From NCBI RefSeq assembly GCF_007004065.1, contig NZ_VFSV01000024.1:1-53641 (forward strand): a stretch of 53,641 nt of DNA. The letters are read 5' to 3'. This document shows positions 33,409-42,842 of this stretch, in pieces (positions within the stretch are counted from its first letter, which is position 1; each line of letters opens with the position of its first letter). The translations under genes and the position numbers were made by a program. The stretch is from Palleronia caenipelagi. Lineage in GTDB: Bacteria; Pseudomonadota; Alphaproteobacteria; Rhodobacterales; Rhodobacteraceae. The notes under the pieces were generated by a model, which was given only the letters and a program-made list of their open reading frames with translations, had not been told where the DNA came from and did not search any database.

Positions 33409-34149
33409 CTACATCATGTCGTATCCGTCATGTGGGACGATGGTCATGTCGTCCATTTCGTAGAACCATACGTTAAACCCGACGCCGGTTGCCAGTTCAG
33501 GGGCAAAAACCACTTCGTCCACCGACTCGAACTCGGGGCCGAATTCCCAGAAGACAGGGTTGCCGTGCTCCATCGTGATGACTTCCTGCCCGACCAGTAC
33601 ACCGTCATCATAGGCGCTCACTTTCAATTCCCAGCCACCAAGAAGGGTCGCCGTGAAATTCGCGCTGATGAAATCGAAATCATCCGCCGGGTCAGGGCTT
33701 TGGACCGAAGCCGATTGGCCAGAGCCGTTATAAAGGGACATGGTGCCAGACGTTGCGCCAAAATGCGCGCCGTAAGATGAGCTGGTCGGGTCAGACGTGT
33801 CAAAGTGATAGAAATTCGTCCAGGTCAGCCCGCGATACTCCGCAGAGAGTTGTGCAATTCCTGACAGGTCCTCAAAATCCAGCGTCACGGTTTCGGCCGT
33901 CAGCGGCAGCGCGGTGTGCTCAAGGGCCTGTGCAGCGACTTTTTCCGTGGGAAATCGTTCGGCCGCGCGCTCCGGCCCGCTGCTGTCATCGCAAAAGGCA
34001 TCGGGATCGTAAACCACCGCGGTGTGGTCGAGTCCTTCGTCATCAGCATGACAGGTTGGAAACTGTGCCGGGATCTCGACCGGTGTCCCGCGCCCTGATG
34101 CGTTGACAACAGAATAGAGGTCGCCCGGAAGCGTTGAAAAATCGGTCAT
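33409..34149 (-). CDS. Hypothetical acidic protein with a beta-sandwich-like domain
   Basis: 246 residues, not recognised as a characterised family. The N-terminal third is rich in Asp/Glu, with three Cys residues. From about residue 90 the pattern resembles the sandwich domain found in many secreted or PEP-CTERM-type proteins: VTLDFEDLSG, a short Tyr/Trp/Phe-rich piece (YRGLTWTNFYHFD), a Ser/Gly-rich stretch, FDFISANFTATLLGGWELKV, and a Trp/Phe-rich C-terminus. There is no signal peptide, no membrane segment and no PEP-CTERM tail. GGAG precedes the ATG, and the upstream 50 bases are A/T-rich. It looks less GC-rich than its neighbours, possibly acquired. Function unknown. Confidence 0.65.
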   Translation of the reverse strand: MTDFSTLPGDLYSVVNASGRGTPVEIPAQFPTCHADDEGLDHTAVVYDPDAFCDDSSGPERAAERFPTEKVAAQALEHTALPLTAETVTLDFEDLSGIAQLSAEYRGLTWTNFYHFDTSDPTSSSYGAHFGATSGTMSLYNGSGQSASVQSPDPADDFDFISANFTATLLGGWELKVSAYDDGVLVGQEVITMEHGNPVFWEFGPEFESVDEVVFAPELATGVGFNVWFYEMDDMTIVPHDGYDMM

Positions 34150-34205
34150 TACTATGCTCCAAAAAAATAACTTGGATGTCTAGCATAGCTCTAATTGAAT
34201 GTTCT

Positions 34206-34244
34206 GAAAAGAAAAAAGCTGCACGCTGGATGAGCGCGCAGCTT
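34206..34244 (-). terminator. Rho-independent terminator of the nitronate monooxygenase gene
   Basis: On the minus strand, an 11-bp stem (AAGCTGCGCGC/GCGTGCAGCTT, one wobble) and 7-base loop are followed by TTTTCTTTTC, 26 bases after the stop. Confidence 0.88.
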
Positions 34245-34269
34245 GATTGGTCGGCACAGAGGGACGATC

Positions 34270-35190
34270 TCAGCAGTTGGCGCCGAGCGTTTTGCAGGCC
34301 GAGCGGTACTCGTCCTTCATCCGGGCGATGAGGTCGGCGGTGGAGGGCACGTCGTGGATTGCCGCGACCCCGTGGCCGGCGGACCAGAAATCGCGCCAGG
34401 CCTTGGCTTCGTTTTCCATGTTCATCCCGCCGTGGTCGGGCAGATTGTCGGGATCGAGCCCCTTGTTGATCAGTGACTGGCGCATGAAATTGGCATTCAC
34501 GCCGGAGATCTTGGGAGTGTAGACGATGTCTGAAGTGCCGGACTGCACGACCATCTCCTTGTTCGCCTCGGGCACCATGGCCTCCTTTGTGGCGATGAAG
34601 CGGGTGCCGAGATAGGCCAGATCCGCGCCCAGAGCCTGCGCCGCAGCGATATGCGCGCCGGTGGACATGGCGCCGGACAGCACCACCGTGCCGTCGAAGA
34701 AGGACCGGATTTCGGGGATGAAGCCAAAGGGCGAGAGCAGCCCCGCATGGCCACCAGCCCCGGCACAGACCGCGATCAGCCCGTCCACCCCGGCCTCGAC
34801 GGCCTTTTCGGCGTGGCGGGTTTTGATCACGTCGTGGAAGATCTTGCCGCCATAGGAATGGACCGCGTCCACAACCTCTTTGACGGCGCCAAGCGAGGTG
34901 ATGACGAGGGGAACCTTATGCTCGACGATTTTGCGCAGATCGGGCTCAACCCGCTTGTTGGAGCCGTGGACGATGACGTTCACGCCGTAGGGGGCAGGGT
35001 TCTCGACCTCGGACAGACGCTCCTCGATCTCCTTGAGCCAATCCCCGAAGCCCTCGGTCGTGCGCTGGTTCAGGCTCGGAAAGGTGCCAAGCACCCCGGC
35101 CTTGCAGCACTCGACCACCAGATCGGGGCCGGAGGTGAGGAACATGGGCGCTGCGATGGCGGGCAATTGCAGGTTCTTGAAGTCGTGCAT
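34270..35190 (-). CDS. Nitronate monooxygenase family protein (2-nitropropane dioxygenase-like)
   Basis: 306 residues, FMN-dependent TIM barrel related to nitronate monooxygenase and FabK. Motifs: PAIAAPMFLTSGPDLVVEC at the start, VPLVITSLG, the catalytic-His region CAGAGGHAGLLSPFGF, VVLSGAMSTGAHIAAAQALGADLAYLGTRF (written here as adjacent pieces VVLSGAMSTG and ALGADLAYLGTRF), and a C-terminal WSAGHGVAAI. Family enzymes oxidise toxic alkyl nitronates. The start is ATG 35190 with AGGGAG upstream; a longer frame to 35295 is not family-like. It is divergent from the DUF3179 gene and ends in a strong terminator, so it is monocistronic. Confidence 0.88.
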   Translation of the reverse strand: MHDFKNLQLPAIAAPMFLTSGPDLVVECCKAGVLGTFPSLNQRTTEGFGDWLKEIEERLSEVENPAPYGVNVIVHGSNKRVEPDLRKIVEHKVPLVITSLGAVKEVVDAVHSYGGKIFHDVIKTRHAEKAVEAGVDGLIAVCAGAGGHAGLLSPFGFIPEIRSFFDGTVVLSGAMSTGAHIAAAQALGADLAYLGTRFIATKEAMVPEANKEMVVQSGTSDIVYTPKISGVNANFMRQSLINKGLDPDNLPDHGGMNMENEAKAWRDFWSAGHGVAAIHDVPSTADLIARMKDEYRSACKTLGANC

Positions 35191-35372
35191 GATTTTCTCC
35201 CTGTGTCGCGGCCATCTAAGGCACGGGTTCTCGAGAAACCAAGTACGACGCTGCGGCACACCGAACCCCGGTCCCGTTGTCTCACAAGCGTTCACAATTG
35301 CCGGAGGTCACGTCAAAGGGAGGGGACCCCGGGCGGGCTGGCTGCCATTCTGCGGCAAAGGGAGGTATCACA

Positions 35373-36368
35373 ATGATCCATTTATCCGCCCGTCGCATGG
35401 GGTCCCTGGCCCTGCAGGCTCTGGCACTGGGGGCCTGGCTGTTGGCCACAGCCCCGGCCTATGCCCAGTCCGACGAGATCCGGCGCGCGTGGCCGGGGAC
35501 CGATTTTTCACGTATCGGAGTGGACTTTGATGAGATCATCTCGGGCGGGCCGCCTCGGGACGGCATCCCCGCGATCCATGATCCGAAATTCCGCCCTGCC
35601 GCGCAGGAGACACGGCTTGAGGATCGGGAGCCGGTGATGACCTATGTGCCGGAGACCGGACCAGCCCGCGCCTATCCGATCCGCTATCTCATGTGGCATG
35701 AGATTGTGAATGACGTGGTTGGAGGCAGCCCGATCGCGGTGACGTTCTGTCCGCTCTGCAACACTGGAATGGTGTTTGACGGGCGTCTGAACGGGCGAAA
35801 GATGACCTTCGGGGTCTCTGGCCTCCTGCGCCACTCGGATATGATCATGTATGATCATCAGACCGAGAGTTGGTGGCAGCAGGCGCTGGGCAAGGGCATC
35901 GTGGGGCAGATGACCGGCCAGTCTCTGCGCCAGCTTCCGGCCCGGATGGAGAGCTGGAGCGCGTTCCGCAGCGTGCATCCGGATGGGCTTGTACTGGATC
36001 AACCCGACTGGCCGCGTGCCTATGGCAAGAACCCCTACCAGTCCTATGATACCGGGCGGCCCTTTCTCTACTCGGGCGAGAACCCGCCCCACGGGATTCC
36101 GCCGCTGGAGCGGGTGATCCGGGTGGGCGACAGGGCCTGGCCTCTCACCCGTTTGCGCCGGGAAGGGCAGATCAGGGAGGCGGGGCTGACATTGAGCTGG
36201 TCAGAGGGGCAGGCTTCCGCCCTCGATACCGGAGAGATCGGGCAGGGGCGCGACGTGGGGAATGTGCGCGTACAGGACGGGCAGGGGCGTGATGTGGCCC
36301 ATGACATTCCATTTGCCTTCGCGTTCCATGCCTTTCATCCGGACGGGCGTTGGATGCTCGGGCGCTAG
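35373..36368 (+). CDS. DUF3179 domain-containing secreted protein
   Basis: 331 residues. The signal peptide MIHLSARRMGSLALQALALG and the following residues end at about APAYAQS, so the protein is exported. The DUF3179 domain follows with its markers: IPAIHDPKF, AYPIRYLMWHEIVND, VTFCPLCNTGMVFDG (a C-P-L-C pair), GLLRHSDMIMYDHQTESWWQQ, and SWSAFRSVHPDG. The C-P-L-C and His residues suggest a metal or redox site, but no biochemical function of the family is known to me. GGGAGG precedes the ATG. It is convergent with the aldo/keto reductase gene six bases on. Confidence 0.87.
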   Translation: MIHLSARRMGSLALQALALGAWLLATAPAYAQSDEIRRAWPGTDFSRIGVDFDEIISGGPPRDGIPAIHDPKFRPAAQETRLEDREPVMTYVPETGPARAYPIRYLMWHEIVNDVVGGSPIAVTFCPLCNTGMVFDGRLNGRKMTFGVSGLLRHSDMIMYDHQTESWWQQALGKGIVGQMTGQSLRQLPARMESWSAFRSVHPDGLVLDQPDWPRAYGKNPYQSYDTGRPFLYSGENPPHGIPPLERVIRVGDRAWPLTRLRREGQIREAGLTLSWSEGQASALDTGEIGQGRDVGNVRVQDGQGRDVAHDIPFAFAFHAFHPDGRWMLGR

Positions 36369-36374
36369 GGCGGA

Positions 36375-37199
36375 TCAGTCGTCCCAGTCGCCCGCGTGCC
36401 ACTCGGGGTTCACCATCCGCCCATCAGGCCGCATCAGCGCGTCGATGCGTGCGAGCTCTTCAGGGCTGAGCGTGATTTCCGCCGCCGCGAGATTCGGTGC
36501 GAGCCGCTGGGGCGAGGCGGTTTTCGGCAGGGCGACATAGCCTTGGGCGATAATCCACGCGATGGTGACCTGAACCGCGTTGACGCCATGGGTTGCCGCG
36601 ATGTCCCGGAGCACAGGATCGCCGGCCACCGCGCCCTTGGCCAGCGGGCAATAAGCGGCGATGGGGATACCAGCGGCATCCACCGCCTCGCGCAGCCTCG
36701 TCTGGGGGATGTAGGGGTGGAACTCGACCTGATTGACGCAGATCGGATGGCGCGCGGCAGCGCGGGCGCGGTTCAGCTGATCGACGTTGAAGTTCGACAC
36801 GCCGCCAAACCGCACGTCGCCTCGGTCGATCAGGTCGTCGAGCGCGCCGATGGTCTCCTCAATCGGCACGTCGCCAGAGGGCCAGTGCAGGAGCATCAGA
36901 TCGACAGGGCCTATGTCGAGGCGGCGCAGGCTTTCTTCGGTGGCCGCGACAAAGGCCTCCGGCGCATGGGCATCGGGCCAGATCTTTGTCGTGACGAAAA
37001 CCTGATCCCGGGGCAAACCGCTGTCGCGCACGCCCTGACCGACCTCGGCCTCGTTGTGATAGAACTGCGCCGTGTCGATATGGCGGTAGCCTTCGGCCAG
37101 AGCCGCGCTGACGATAGCGGCGGTTTGGCCCGGCTCCATCTTGAAGGTGCCAAGCCCGATGGAGGGGATCCCCGCCGGTCCGATCATTTTGACTGCCAT
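36375..37199 (-). CDS. Aldo/keto reductase (2,5-diketo-D-gluconate reductase-like)
   Basis: 274 residues, NADPH-dependent reductase with a TIM barrel. The catalytic tetrad is visible: Asp and Tyr in GYRHIDTAQFYHNE, Lys in VFVTTKIW, His in DLMLLHWPS. Cofactor and substrate loops appear as VSNFNVDQL, NQVEFHPYIPQ and LPKTASPQRLAPNL. Closest in pattern to the DkgA/DkgB group, which reduces small sugars, 2,5-diketogluconate or methylglyoxal. It is upstream of nothing in the same operon; purL follows in the reverse sense 29 bases upstream on the same strand, so co-transcription from purL is possible. Confidence 0.9.
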   Translation of the reverse strand: MAVKMIGPAGIPSIGLGTFKMEPGQTAAIVSAALAEGYRHIDTAQFYHNEAEVGQGVRDSGLPRDQVFVTTKIWPDAHAPEAFVAATEESLRRLDIGPVDLMLLHWPSGDVPIEETIGALDDLIDRGDVRFGGVSNFNVDQLNRARAAARHPICVNQVEFHPYIPQTRLREAVDAAGIPIAAYCPLAKGAVAGDPVLRDIAATHGVNAVQVTIAWIIAQGYVALPKTASPQRLAPNLAAAEITLSPEELARIDALMRPDGRMVNPEWHAGDWDD

Positions 37200-37228
37200 G
37201 GGGATCTCCTCCGTCGATTTTGCCGGTG

Positions 37229-39391
37229 TCAGCCGAGCTTAGCCTCAAAGCTGCTGCGGTAAAGGTCTGACAGCTCCGCCAGCGGAGCGGATTTCGAGCC
37301 CAGCGTCACCGTGTCACCGCCAAAGCGGCCCACGATGCGGATTTGCACCCCGGCTTTGCCTGCCGCGATCATCAGATGCTCGGCCGCGTCAAAGGAGCAG
37401 GCGGCCAGATAGCGCCCCTGATCCTCACCAAAGAGGCTGGCGGTCTTCTTTTTCTTGTCGATGGTGACGCCGATCCCGGCGGCTTCGGCCATCTCGAACG
37501 CGGCCAGTGCAAGACCACCATCGGACAGGTCGGTCACCGCGTTAAACACCGCCCGGTTGTCGAGGATGAACTGACCGTTCGTGCGCTCGACCTCCAGATC
37601 CACCGGCGGAGGCGGGCCATCATGGCGGTCAAAGGCCACGGCCAGCAGCGCCGAGCGGCCCAGATGGCCGCGGGTCTTGCCGATGACGATGGCCAGATCA
37701 CCCTCTTGCGGCTGACCGGCGATCATCTGGTCGAGGCTCTCGATCAGACCCACCGCGCCGATGGTCGGTGTGGGCAGGATGCCGGTGCCGTCGGTCTCGT
37801 TATAGAGTGACACGTTGCCGGAAACGATCGGCATGTCGAGCGCCTTGCACGCCTCTCCGATGCCCTCAATCGCGCCGACGAACTGGCCCATGATGGCGGG
37901 CTTTTCGGGGTTGCCGAAATTCATGTTGTCGGTGGTCGCCAGAGGCTTTGCCCCCACGGCGACGAGGTTGCGATAGGCTTCGGCCACGGCCTGTTTGCCG
38001 CCCTCCACGGGATCGGCGAAGACATAGCGCGGCGTCACGTCGGAGGTGAAGGCCAGTGCCTTTTCGGTGCCGTGGACCCGCACGACGCCCGCGCCAAGGC
38101 CCGGGGTGCGGATGGTATCGGCCATCACCTGCGTGTCGTACTGCTCATAGACCCAATGCTTCGACGCATAGGCCGGGTTGGAAATCAGCGCCTTCAACCC
38201 GTCGATGGGATTGATCTTCGGCGCATCTTCCAGCGGGGCAGGGGCCGGGGTCGGCTCCCATGGGCGGTCGTATTCCGGAGCGGCGCCGGACAGGGTCGAG
38301 AGCGGCAGGTTGGCCTTCTCCTCGCCCCTATGGGTGATGATGAAGCGGTCCTCGGCGATGGTCTCGCCCACGATGGCGAAATCGAGGTCCCATTTCTCGA
38401 ACACCGCCCGCGCCTCGGCTTCCTTTTCGGGCCTCAGCACCATGAGCATCCGCTCCTGGGATTCGGACAGCATCATCTCATAGGCGGTCATGTTCTCTTC
38501 GCGCTGGGGAACAGCGTCGAGGTTCAGCCGCACGCCGAGCCCGCCCTTGTCGCCCATCTCCACCGCCGAGCAGGTCAAACCCGCTGCGCCCATGTCCTGA
38601 ATGGCGATCACCGCGCCGGTCTGCATCAGCTCAAGACAGGCTTCCATCAGGCGTTTTTCGGTGAAGGGGTCGCCCACCTGCACGGTGGGGCGCTTCTCCT
38701 CGATGCTGTCATCGAATTCCGCCGAGGCCATAGTGGCCCCGCCCACGCCATCCCGGCCGGTTTTCGCACCGAGATAGACCACCGGCATCCCCAGACCCGA
38801 GGCCGCCGAGTAGAAGATCTTGTCCGCGTCGGCGAGACCGGCGGCAAAGGCGTTCACGAGGCAGTTGCCGTTATAGCTGGGATCGAAGCGTACTTCGCCC
38901 CCCACGGTCGGCACGCCAAAGGAGTTCCCATAACCGCCAACGCCCTCGACCACGCCATGGACGAGCTGCCGGGTTTTAGGGTGTTCCACCTGGCCAAAGC
39001 TCAGCGCGTTCATCGCCGCGACAGGTCGCGCGCCCATGGTGAACACGTCGCGCAGAATGCCGCCCACGCCGGTCGCCGCGCCCTGATAGGGCTCGATATA
39101 GGAGGGGTGATTGTGGCTCTCCATCTTGAAGACCACGGCCTGCCCATCTCCGATATCGACGACGCCCGCGTTTTCGCCGGGGCCACAGATCACCTGCGGG
39201 CCTTCGGTTGGCAGGGTGCGCAGCCATTTCTTCGAGGATTTGTAGGAACAATGCTCGTTCCACATGGCCGAGAAAATACCCAGCTCGGTGAAGCTGGGCT
39301 CACGGCCTATAATCTCGAGAATGCGCTGATATTCATCGGGCTTCAGCCCGTGTGCCGCAATGAGGTCGTCGGTGATCTGTGGCTCGGTCAT
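37229..39391 (-). CDS. purL: Phosphoribosylformylglycinamidine synthase subunit PurL
   Basis: Synthetase subunit for the fourth step of purine synthesis, converting FGAR to FGAM with ATP and ammonia from PurQ. 720 residues, the small-PurL type that works with PurS and PurQ (neither is in this window). Motifs: [68 protein letters not shown], and GNVSLYNET in the second half. ATG 39391 is preceded by GGAGAG. It is followed at 29 bases by the aldo/keto reductase gene on the same strand. Confidence 0.98.
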   Translation of the reverse strand: MTEPQITDDLIAAHGLKPDEYQRILEIIGREPSFTELGIFSAMWNEHCSYKSSKKWLRTLPTEGPQVICGPGENAGVVDIGDGQAVVFKMESHNHPSYIEPYQGAATGVGGILRDVFTMGARPVAAMNALSFGQVEHPKTRQLVHGVVEGVGGYGNSFGVPTVGGEVRFDPSYNGNCLVNAFAAGLADADKIFYSAASGLGMPVVYLGAKTGRDGVGGATMASAEFDDSIEEKRPTVQVGDPFTEKRLMEACLELMQTGAVIAIQDMGAAGLTCSAVEMGDKGGLGVRLNLDAVPQREENMTAYEMMLSESQERMLMVLRPEKEAEARAVFEKWDLDFAIVGETIAEDRFIITHRGEEKANLPLSTLSGAAPEYDRPWEPTPAPAPLEDAPKINPIDGLKALISNPAYASKHWVYEQYDTQVMADTIRTPGLGAGVVRVHGTEKALAFTSDVTPRYVFADPVEGGKQAVAEAYRNLVAVGAKPLATTDNMNFGNPEKPAIMGQFVGAIEGIGEACKALDMPIVSGNVSLYNETDGTGILPTPTIGAVGLIESLDQMIAGQPQEGDLAIVIGKTRGHLGRSALLAVAFDRHDGPPPPVDLEVERTNGQFILDNRAVFNAVTDLSDGGLALAAFEMAEAAGIGVTIDKKKKTASLFGEDQGRYLAACSFDAAEHLMIAAGKAGVQIRIVGRFGGDTVTLGSKSAPLAELSDLYRSSFEAKLG

Positions 39392-39460
39392 GGTCTCTCC
39401 CGTCCGGTTGCGCGCCTCATAATGCATTGCGCGCCGGGGCGGAAGGGGAGGCGCGCGCGT

Positions 39461-39880
39461 CTAGTCCTGCTGACTGAGAAACCCGCGCAGGGGGCTGAGG
39501 TCATAGCCGCCGCGCGCCCCGGCCTCGATGATCTCGTCTGTGGGCAATGCGCCCGCCTGACCCAGCGCCCAGACATGGCAACTGCGTGTCCCCGACCGGC
39601 AATAGGCAAAGACCGGACCGGCGGAGGCATCCATGGCGGCCGCGTGGTTGATGATCAGATCATGGGTGAACCCCGCATGGGTCACCGGCACATAGGCAAA
39701 TCCCAGCCCCGCCGCTTCGCAGGCCGCGCGGATCGCATCCGAGCCCAGATCCGGGGTCACTTCGCTGTCGGGGCGGTTGCAGATCACCGTGGTGAACCCG
39801 GCGTCTTTCAGAGCGGGGATGTCATCGGTGGTGATCTGTGGGCTGACGGCGTAACCGTCGTGGATCTGGCGGATATCCAT
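39461..39880 (-). CDS. TIGR01244/DUF442 phosphatase-like (Blh-type) protein
   Basis: 139 residues with a dual-specificity-phosphatase-like fold. The signature loop is C-x5-R, read as FAYCRSGTRSCHVW. Before it come TVICNRPDSE, the typical DUF442 piece, and an Asp/His region. Family members occur alone or fused to metallo-beta-lactamases acting in sulfide oxidation; some are called sulfur transferases. No fusion partner is present here. It is upstream of purL in the same direction but separated by 69 bases. Confidence 0.85.
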   Translation of the reverse strand: MDIRQIHDGYAVSPQITTDDIPALKDAGFTTVICNRPDSEVTPDLGSDAIRAACEAAGLGFAYVPVTHAGFTHDLIINHAAAMDASAGPVFAYCRSGTRSCHVWALGQAGALPTDEIIEAGARGGYDLSPLRGFLSQQD

Positions 39881-39921
39881 ATGGCGCTTTCTCAGGGTCT
39901 GGGGGGCAAGCTGGGCCCGGA

Positions 39922-40137
39922 TCAGGTCAGAAACAAACCCATGATCACCGCCATCAGCCCCAATGTCGAGAGCAGGAGTGCGCCCATATTCCAGGCCACG
40001 AGCCCTTTGAGCCGGGCGCGCAGGGCCTCATCGGTCAAACCCTTCCGCTTGGCCGAAAAGGCGGCGCCGATGCAATAGAGCAGGCCCGCGAGGCCCAGAA
40101 CGGACAGGGTGACGCCGATCGGCACGAGATATTCCAT
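39922..40137 (-). CDS. Small two-helix membrane protein, unknown function
   Basis: 71 residues. There are two hydrophobic segments (about 5-25 and 48-70) joined by a basic loop (AAFSAKRKGLTDEALRARLKG). It starts MEYLVPIGVTLSVLGLAGLL. It lies 41 bases upstream of the DUF442 gene in the same direction, so the two may be one transcript. It is divergent from the DUF2312 gene. No family recognised. Confidence 0.65.
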   Translation of the reverse strand: MEYLVPIGVTLSVLGLAGLLYCIGAAFSAKRKGLTDEALRARLKGLVAWNMGALLLSTLGLMAVIMGLFLT

Positions 40138-40265
40138 GGGGGATCCTTATCCTTTGCGCGGGCTCTGGTACGTCATTGCCCGACCACGCTCAAGCGGTGC
40201 TTGCCAGCGCGGTTCGGCGGTCTTAGACCCGGCCTTCGACAGAACCCGAACCCATGCGAGGCCCC

Positions 40266-40523
40266 ATGTCCGAAGGAACCCCCGACAGCTATCACGTCAC
40301 CGCCGACGAGCTGCGCCAGTTTATCGAGCGTTATGAACGGCTTGAGCTTGAGAAAAAAGACATTGCCGACGCGCAGAAAGAGGTGATGGCCGAGGCCAAG
40401 GGGCGCGGCTACGACACCAAGGTGATGCGTAAGGTCATCGCAATCCGCAAGCGTGACAAGAATGACCTCGCCGAAGAAGAAGCGGTGCTGGAGATGTACA
40501 AGGCCGCGCTCGGTATGGAGTGA
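40266..40523 (+). CDS. DUF2312 / GapR-like DNA-binding protein
   Basis: 85 residues. GapR is an alphaproteobacterial nucleoid protein that binds overtwisted AT-rich DNA. Markers here are VTADELRQFIERYERLELEK, a helical piece KDIADAQKEVMAEAKGRGYD, then KVMRKVIAIRKRDK and a C-terminal EAVLEMYKAALGM. It is mostly coiled-coil, of typical length. The ATG at 40266 is preferred over 40254 because GAGG sits just before it. It is convergent with ccoS. Confidence 0.9.
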   Translation: MSEGTPDSYHVTADELRQFIERYERLELEKKDIADAQKEVMAEAKGRGYDTKVMRKVIAIRKRDKNDLAEEEAVLEMYKAALGME

Positions 40524-40541
40524 CCGCGCGCCCCGGCGCCC

Positions 40542-40703
40542 TCAGCGGGGGCCGGGGTGATCGTCGAACTCGTCTGACAGGGCCCGCGCCTGATCTCCGT
40601 CCGGGTCCTCATACTGGCCGCTCCTCAGGGTCCAGATAAAGGCGACCAGCGCCAGCAGACCCAGCGAGACCGAGATCGGGATGAGGAAGGTCAAAACGTT
40701 CAT
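40542..40703 (-). CDS. ccoS: cbb3-type oxidase assembly protein CcoS
   Basis: 53 residues, too short for many gene finders. Sequence read from the minus strand: MNVLTFLIPISVSLGLLALV forms one membrane segment, followed by FIWTLRSGQYEDPDGDQARA, the conserved CcoS continuation with the Gln-Tyr-Asp/Glu-Asp-Pro-x-Gly pattern, and a short acidic tail. CcoS is needed for haem b and copper insertion into CcoN. The ATG overlaps the ccoI stop by four bases (ATGA), so it is coupled to the pump gene, in the order ccoG-H-I-S. Confidence 0.92.
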   Translation of the reverse strand: MNVLTFLIPISVSLGLLALVAFIWTLRSGQYEDPDGDQARALSDEFDDHPGPR

Positions 40704-42838
40704 CGAAAGCGCCTCATTGCGTTTGCAGTCACCGTGAGGGACGAGGACGACATGGCCAGCGCGGCCAGCAGCGGTGTGGCAAATCCGGCCATGGCCAGCG
40801 GGATCGACACCGCGTTGTAGATCGCGGCGATGGCGATATTCTGCCTCATCCGCGCGCGAGAGGTGCGGGCGGTTTTCAGCGCTTCGGGCACGCCTTCTAG
40901 CCCGCCGCTGAGCAACACCACATCCGAGGCCGAGCGCGCGGCTTCGAGTGCTGATCCCGGCGAGATCGCGGCATGGGCCACCGCGAGGCAGCCGGTGTCG
41001 TTCAGCCCGTCGCCCACCATCAGCACATGCTTGCCCGAGGCTTCCAGCGTCTGAACGTGGGCGACCTTATCGGCGGGGGACAGGCCGCTCCGCGCCTCCT
41101 CGATCCCCGTCGCGGCGGCCACGCGGGACACAGGCTCGGGCCGGTCTCCTGACAGCAGCCCCAGAGCGTAGCCCGCCCGTGCCAGTGCGGAAGTCGCGCG
41201 CACGGTGCTGTCGGGCAGGGTTTCCTCGGTCTCAAACGCCACCGGTGTTCCGATTCCCTTGTCGAGCCACACAGCGCCGTCGCCCACGGCACCGATCCAT
41301 CCGGCGCGCCCCAGCCGGACCCGGCGCCCGTCGAGGTCGCCCTCGACCCCGTCGCCAGGGCGCTCGATGCGCCCGGTTACGGGCGCCCCCTCGATGCCAC
41401 GCGCTTCGGCCGCTTCGGCAATCGCGCGGGAGACCGGATGCGCGGAGCCTTGGGCCAGTCCCGCCGCGATGGCCAGATCCGCCGGTTCGGGCGTCCCGAT
41501 CAGGCGGGGTGCGCCGGTGGTCAGGGTGCCGGTCTTGTCGAACACCACCGCGTCGATCTCCGCCAGACGCTCCAGTGCGGTGCGGGATTTCACGAGGATC
41601 CCTGCCTTGAACAGGCGTGCCGTTGCCACGGTCGAGACCGCTGGCACCGCGAGCCCCAACGCGCAGGGACAGGTGATCACGAGGACCGAGATCGCCACAT
41701 CGAGCGCCCGCCACCCGTCGCCCGTGGCCGCGAACCAGCCGATAAAGGCGATGAGGCCCAGCAAATGCACCGCCGGCGCGTAGATCCGCGCGGCTTGGTC
41801 GGCGATGCTCGAATACCGGCTGCGCTGCATCTCTGCGGTGGCGACGAGTTCGGCCATGCGCGCAAGCGCCGTATCCCGACCCGCGCGGTCCACGCGGATG
41901 GTCAGGGTGCCGGTGAGGCTTGTCTCCCCTGCGGTCACACTGTCGCCCACGCCCGCAGGCTCTGGTCGGGTTTCGCCGGTCAGCGCCGAGCGGTCGAGAT
42001 CAGTGCGGCCTTCGAGGATCACCCCGTCCGCAGGCAGCCGGTCGCCGGGACGCACGAGGATGCGATCTCCGGGTGAGAGGCTCTCGGCGGCGACGATCTC
42101 TTCGCCGGTGCCGGTCAGCCGAATCGCTTGCGGGGCCTCGAGCGCGGCCAGTTCGGCGGCGGCGGAGCGGGCGGCGGCGCGCCCCTTATGGTCGAGATAC
42201 CGCCCGACCAGCAGGAAGAAGGTCAGCGCCAGTGCCGCGTCGAACCAGCCTTGCTCTTCGCCATAGCCAAAGGCCGTGGCAACGGAGGCGGCGGAGGCCA
42301 GAATGATCGCCAGCGAGATCGGCACATCCATATTGAGCCGTCCCTTGCGCAACACGCTCAGGGCCGAGCGAAAGAAAGGCTGCGCCGAGAAGGCCACTGC
42401 CGGGATGGCGATGGCCGCCGAGATCAGGTGGAAGACCTGTGCCGTGGCCCCCGCCGCGCCGGACCAGACGGCGACCGACAGGAGCATGACGTTCATCATC
42501 GCGAATCCCGCCACGCCGATCTGGGCCACGAGCGCTCTCGCGGTCTCGTCGCGGGGCGAGAGGCGCAGCGGGTCGAGACGCTCGGCCCGGTAGCCCGCAT
42601 CCGCCAGCGCCCCGATCAATGCGTCGGTTTCCACGCCGGGAGCCTCGGCAAAGACCCGCTTCAGTGTCAGGTTCACCCGCGCCGACCGGACCTGTGGCAT
42701 GGCGTTCAGGGCCGATTCCACAGTGCTGATGCAGGCTGCGCAATGGATGTCGGGGAGGTGCAGCACATGGGTCGTGCCGGAGACCTCGGGGGCTTCGGCT
42801 TCGGGCAGAGCAGCACAGGCGGGGCAGGCGGCCGTCAT
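40700..42838 (-). CDS. ccoI: Copper-translocating P1B-type ATPase CcoI
   Basis: Membrane copper exporter that supplies copper for cbb3 oxidase assembly in the periplasm. 712 residues. The N-terminal CxxC pair in CPACAAL is followed by a heavy-metal domain with HCAACIST. About eight membrane segments include the ion motif TCPCALGLAVP. The phosphorylation site is FDKTGTLTTG, and hinge/ATP motifs are ETRPEPAG (TGE-type loop) and MVGDGLNDTGCLAVAH. It is part of ccoGHIS, four bases after ccoH and overlapping ccoS. In R. sphaeroides the homologue is RdxI. Confidence 0.95.
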   Translation of the reverse strand: MTAACPACAALPEAEAPEVSGTTHVLHLPDIHCAACISTVESALNAMPQVRSARVNLTLKRVFAEAPGVETDALIGALADAGYRAERLDPLRLSPRDETARALVAQIGVAGFAMMNVMLLSVAVWSGAAGATAQVFHLISAAIAIPAVAFSAQPFFRSALSVLRKGRLNMDVPISLAIILASAASVATAFGYGEEQGWFDAALALTFFLLVGRYLDHKGRAAARSAAAELAALEAPQAIRLTGTGEEIVAAESLSPGDRILVRPGDRLPADGVILEGRTDLDRSALTGETRPEPAGVGDSVTAGETSLTGTLTIRVDRAGRDTALARMAELVATAEMQRSRYSSIADQAARIYAPAVHLLGLIAFIGWFAATGDGWRALDVAISVLVITCPCALGLAVPAVSTVATARLFKAGILVKSRTALERLAEIDAVVFDKTGTLTTGAPRLIGTPEPADLAIAAGLAQGSAHPVSRAIAEAAEARGIEGAPVTGRIERPGDGVEGDLDGRRVRLGRAGWIGAVGDGAVWLDKGIGTPVAFETEETLPDSTVRATSALARAGYALGLLSGDRPEPVSRVAAATGIEEARSGLSPADKVAHVQTLEASGKHVLMVGDGLNDTGCLAVAHAAISPGSALEAARSASDVVLLSGGLEGVPEALKTARTSRARMRQNIAIAAIYNAVSIPLAMAGFATPLLAALAMSSSSLTVTANAMRRFR

Positions 42839-42842
42839 GGTC

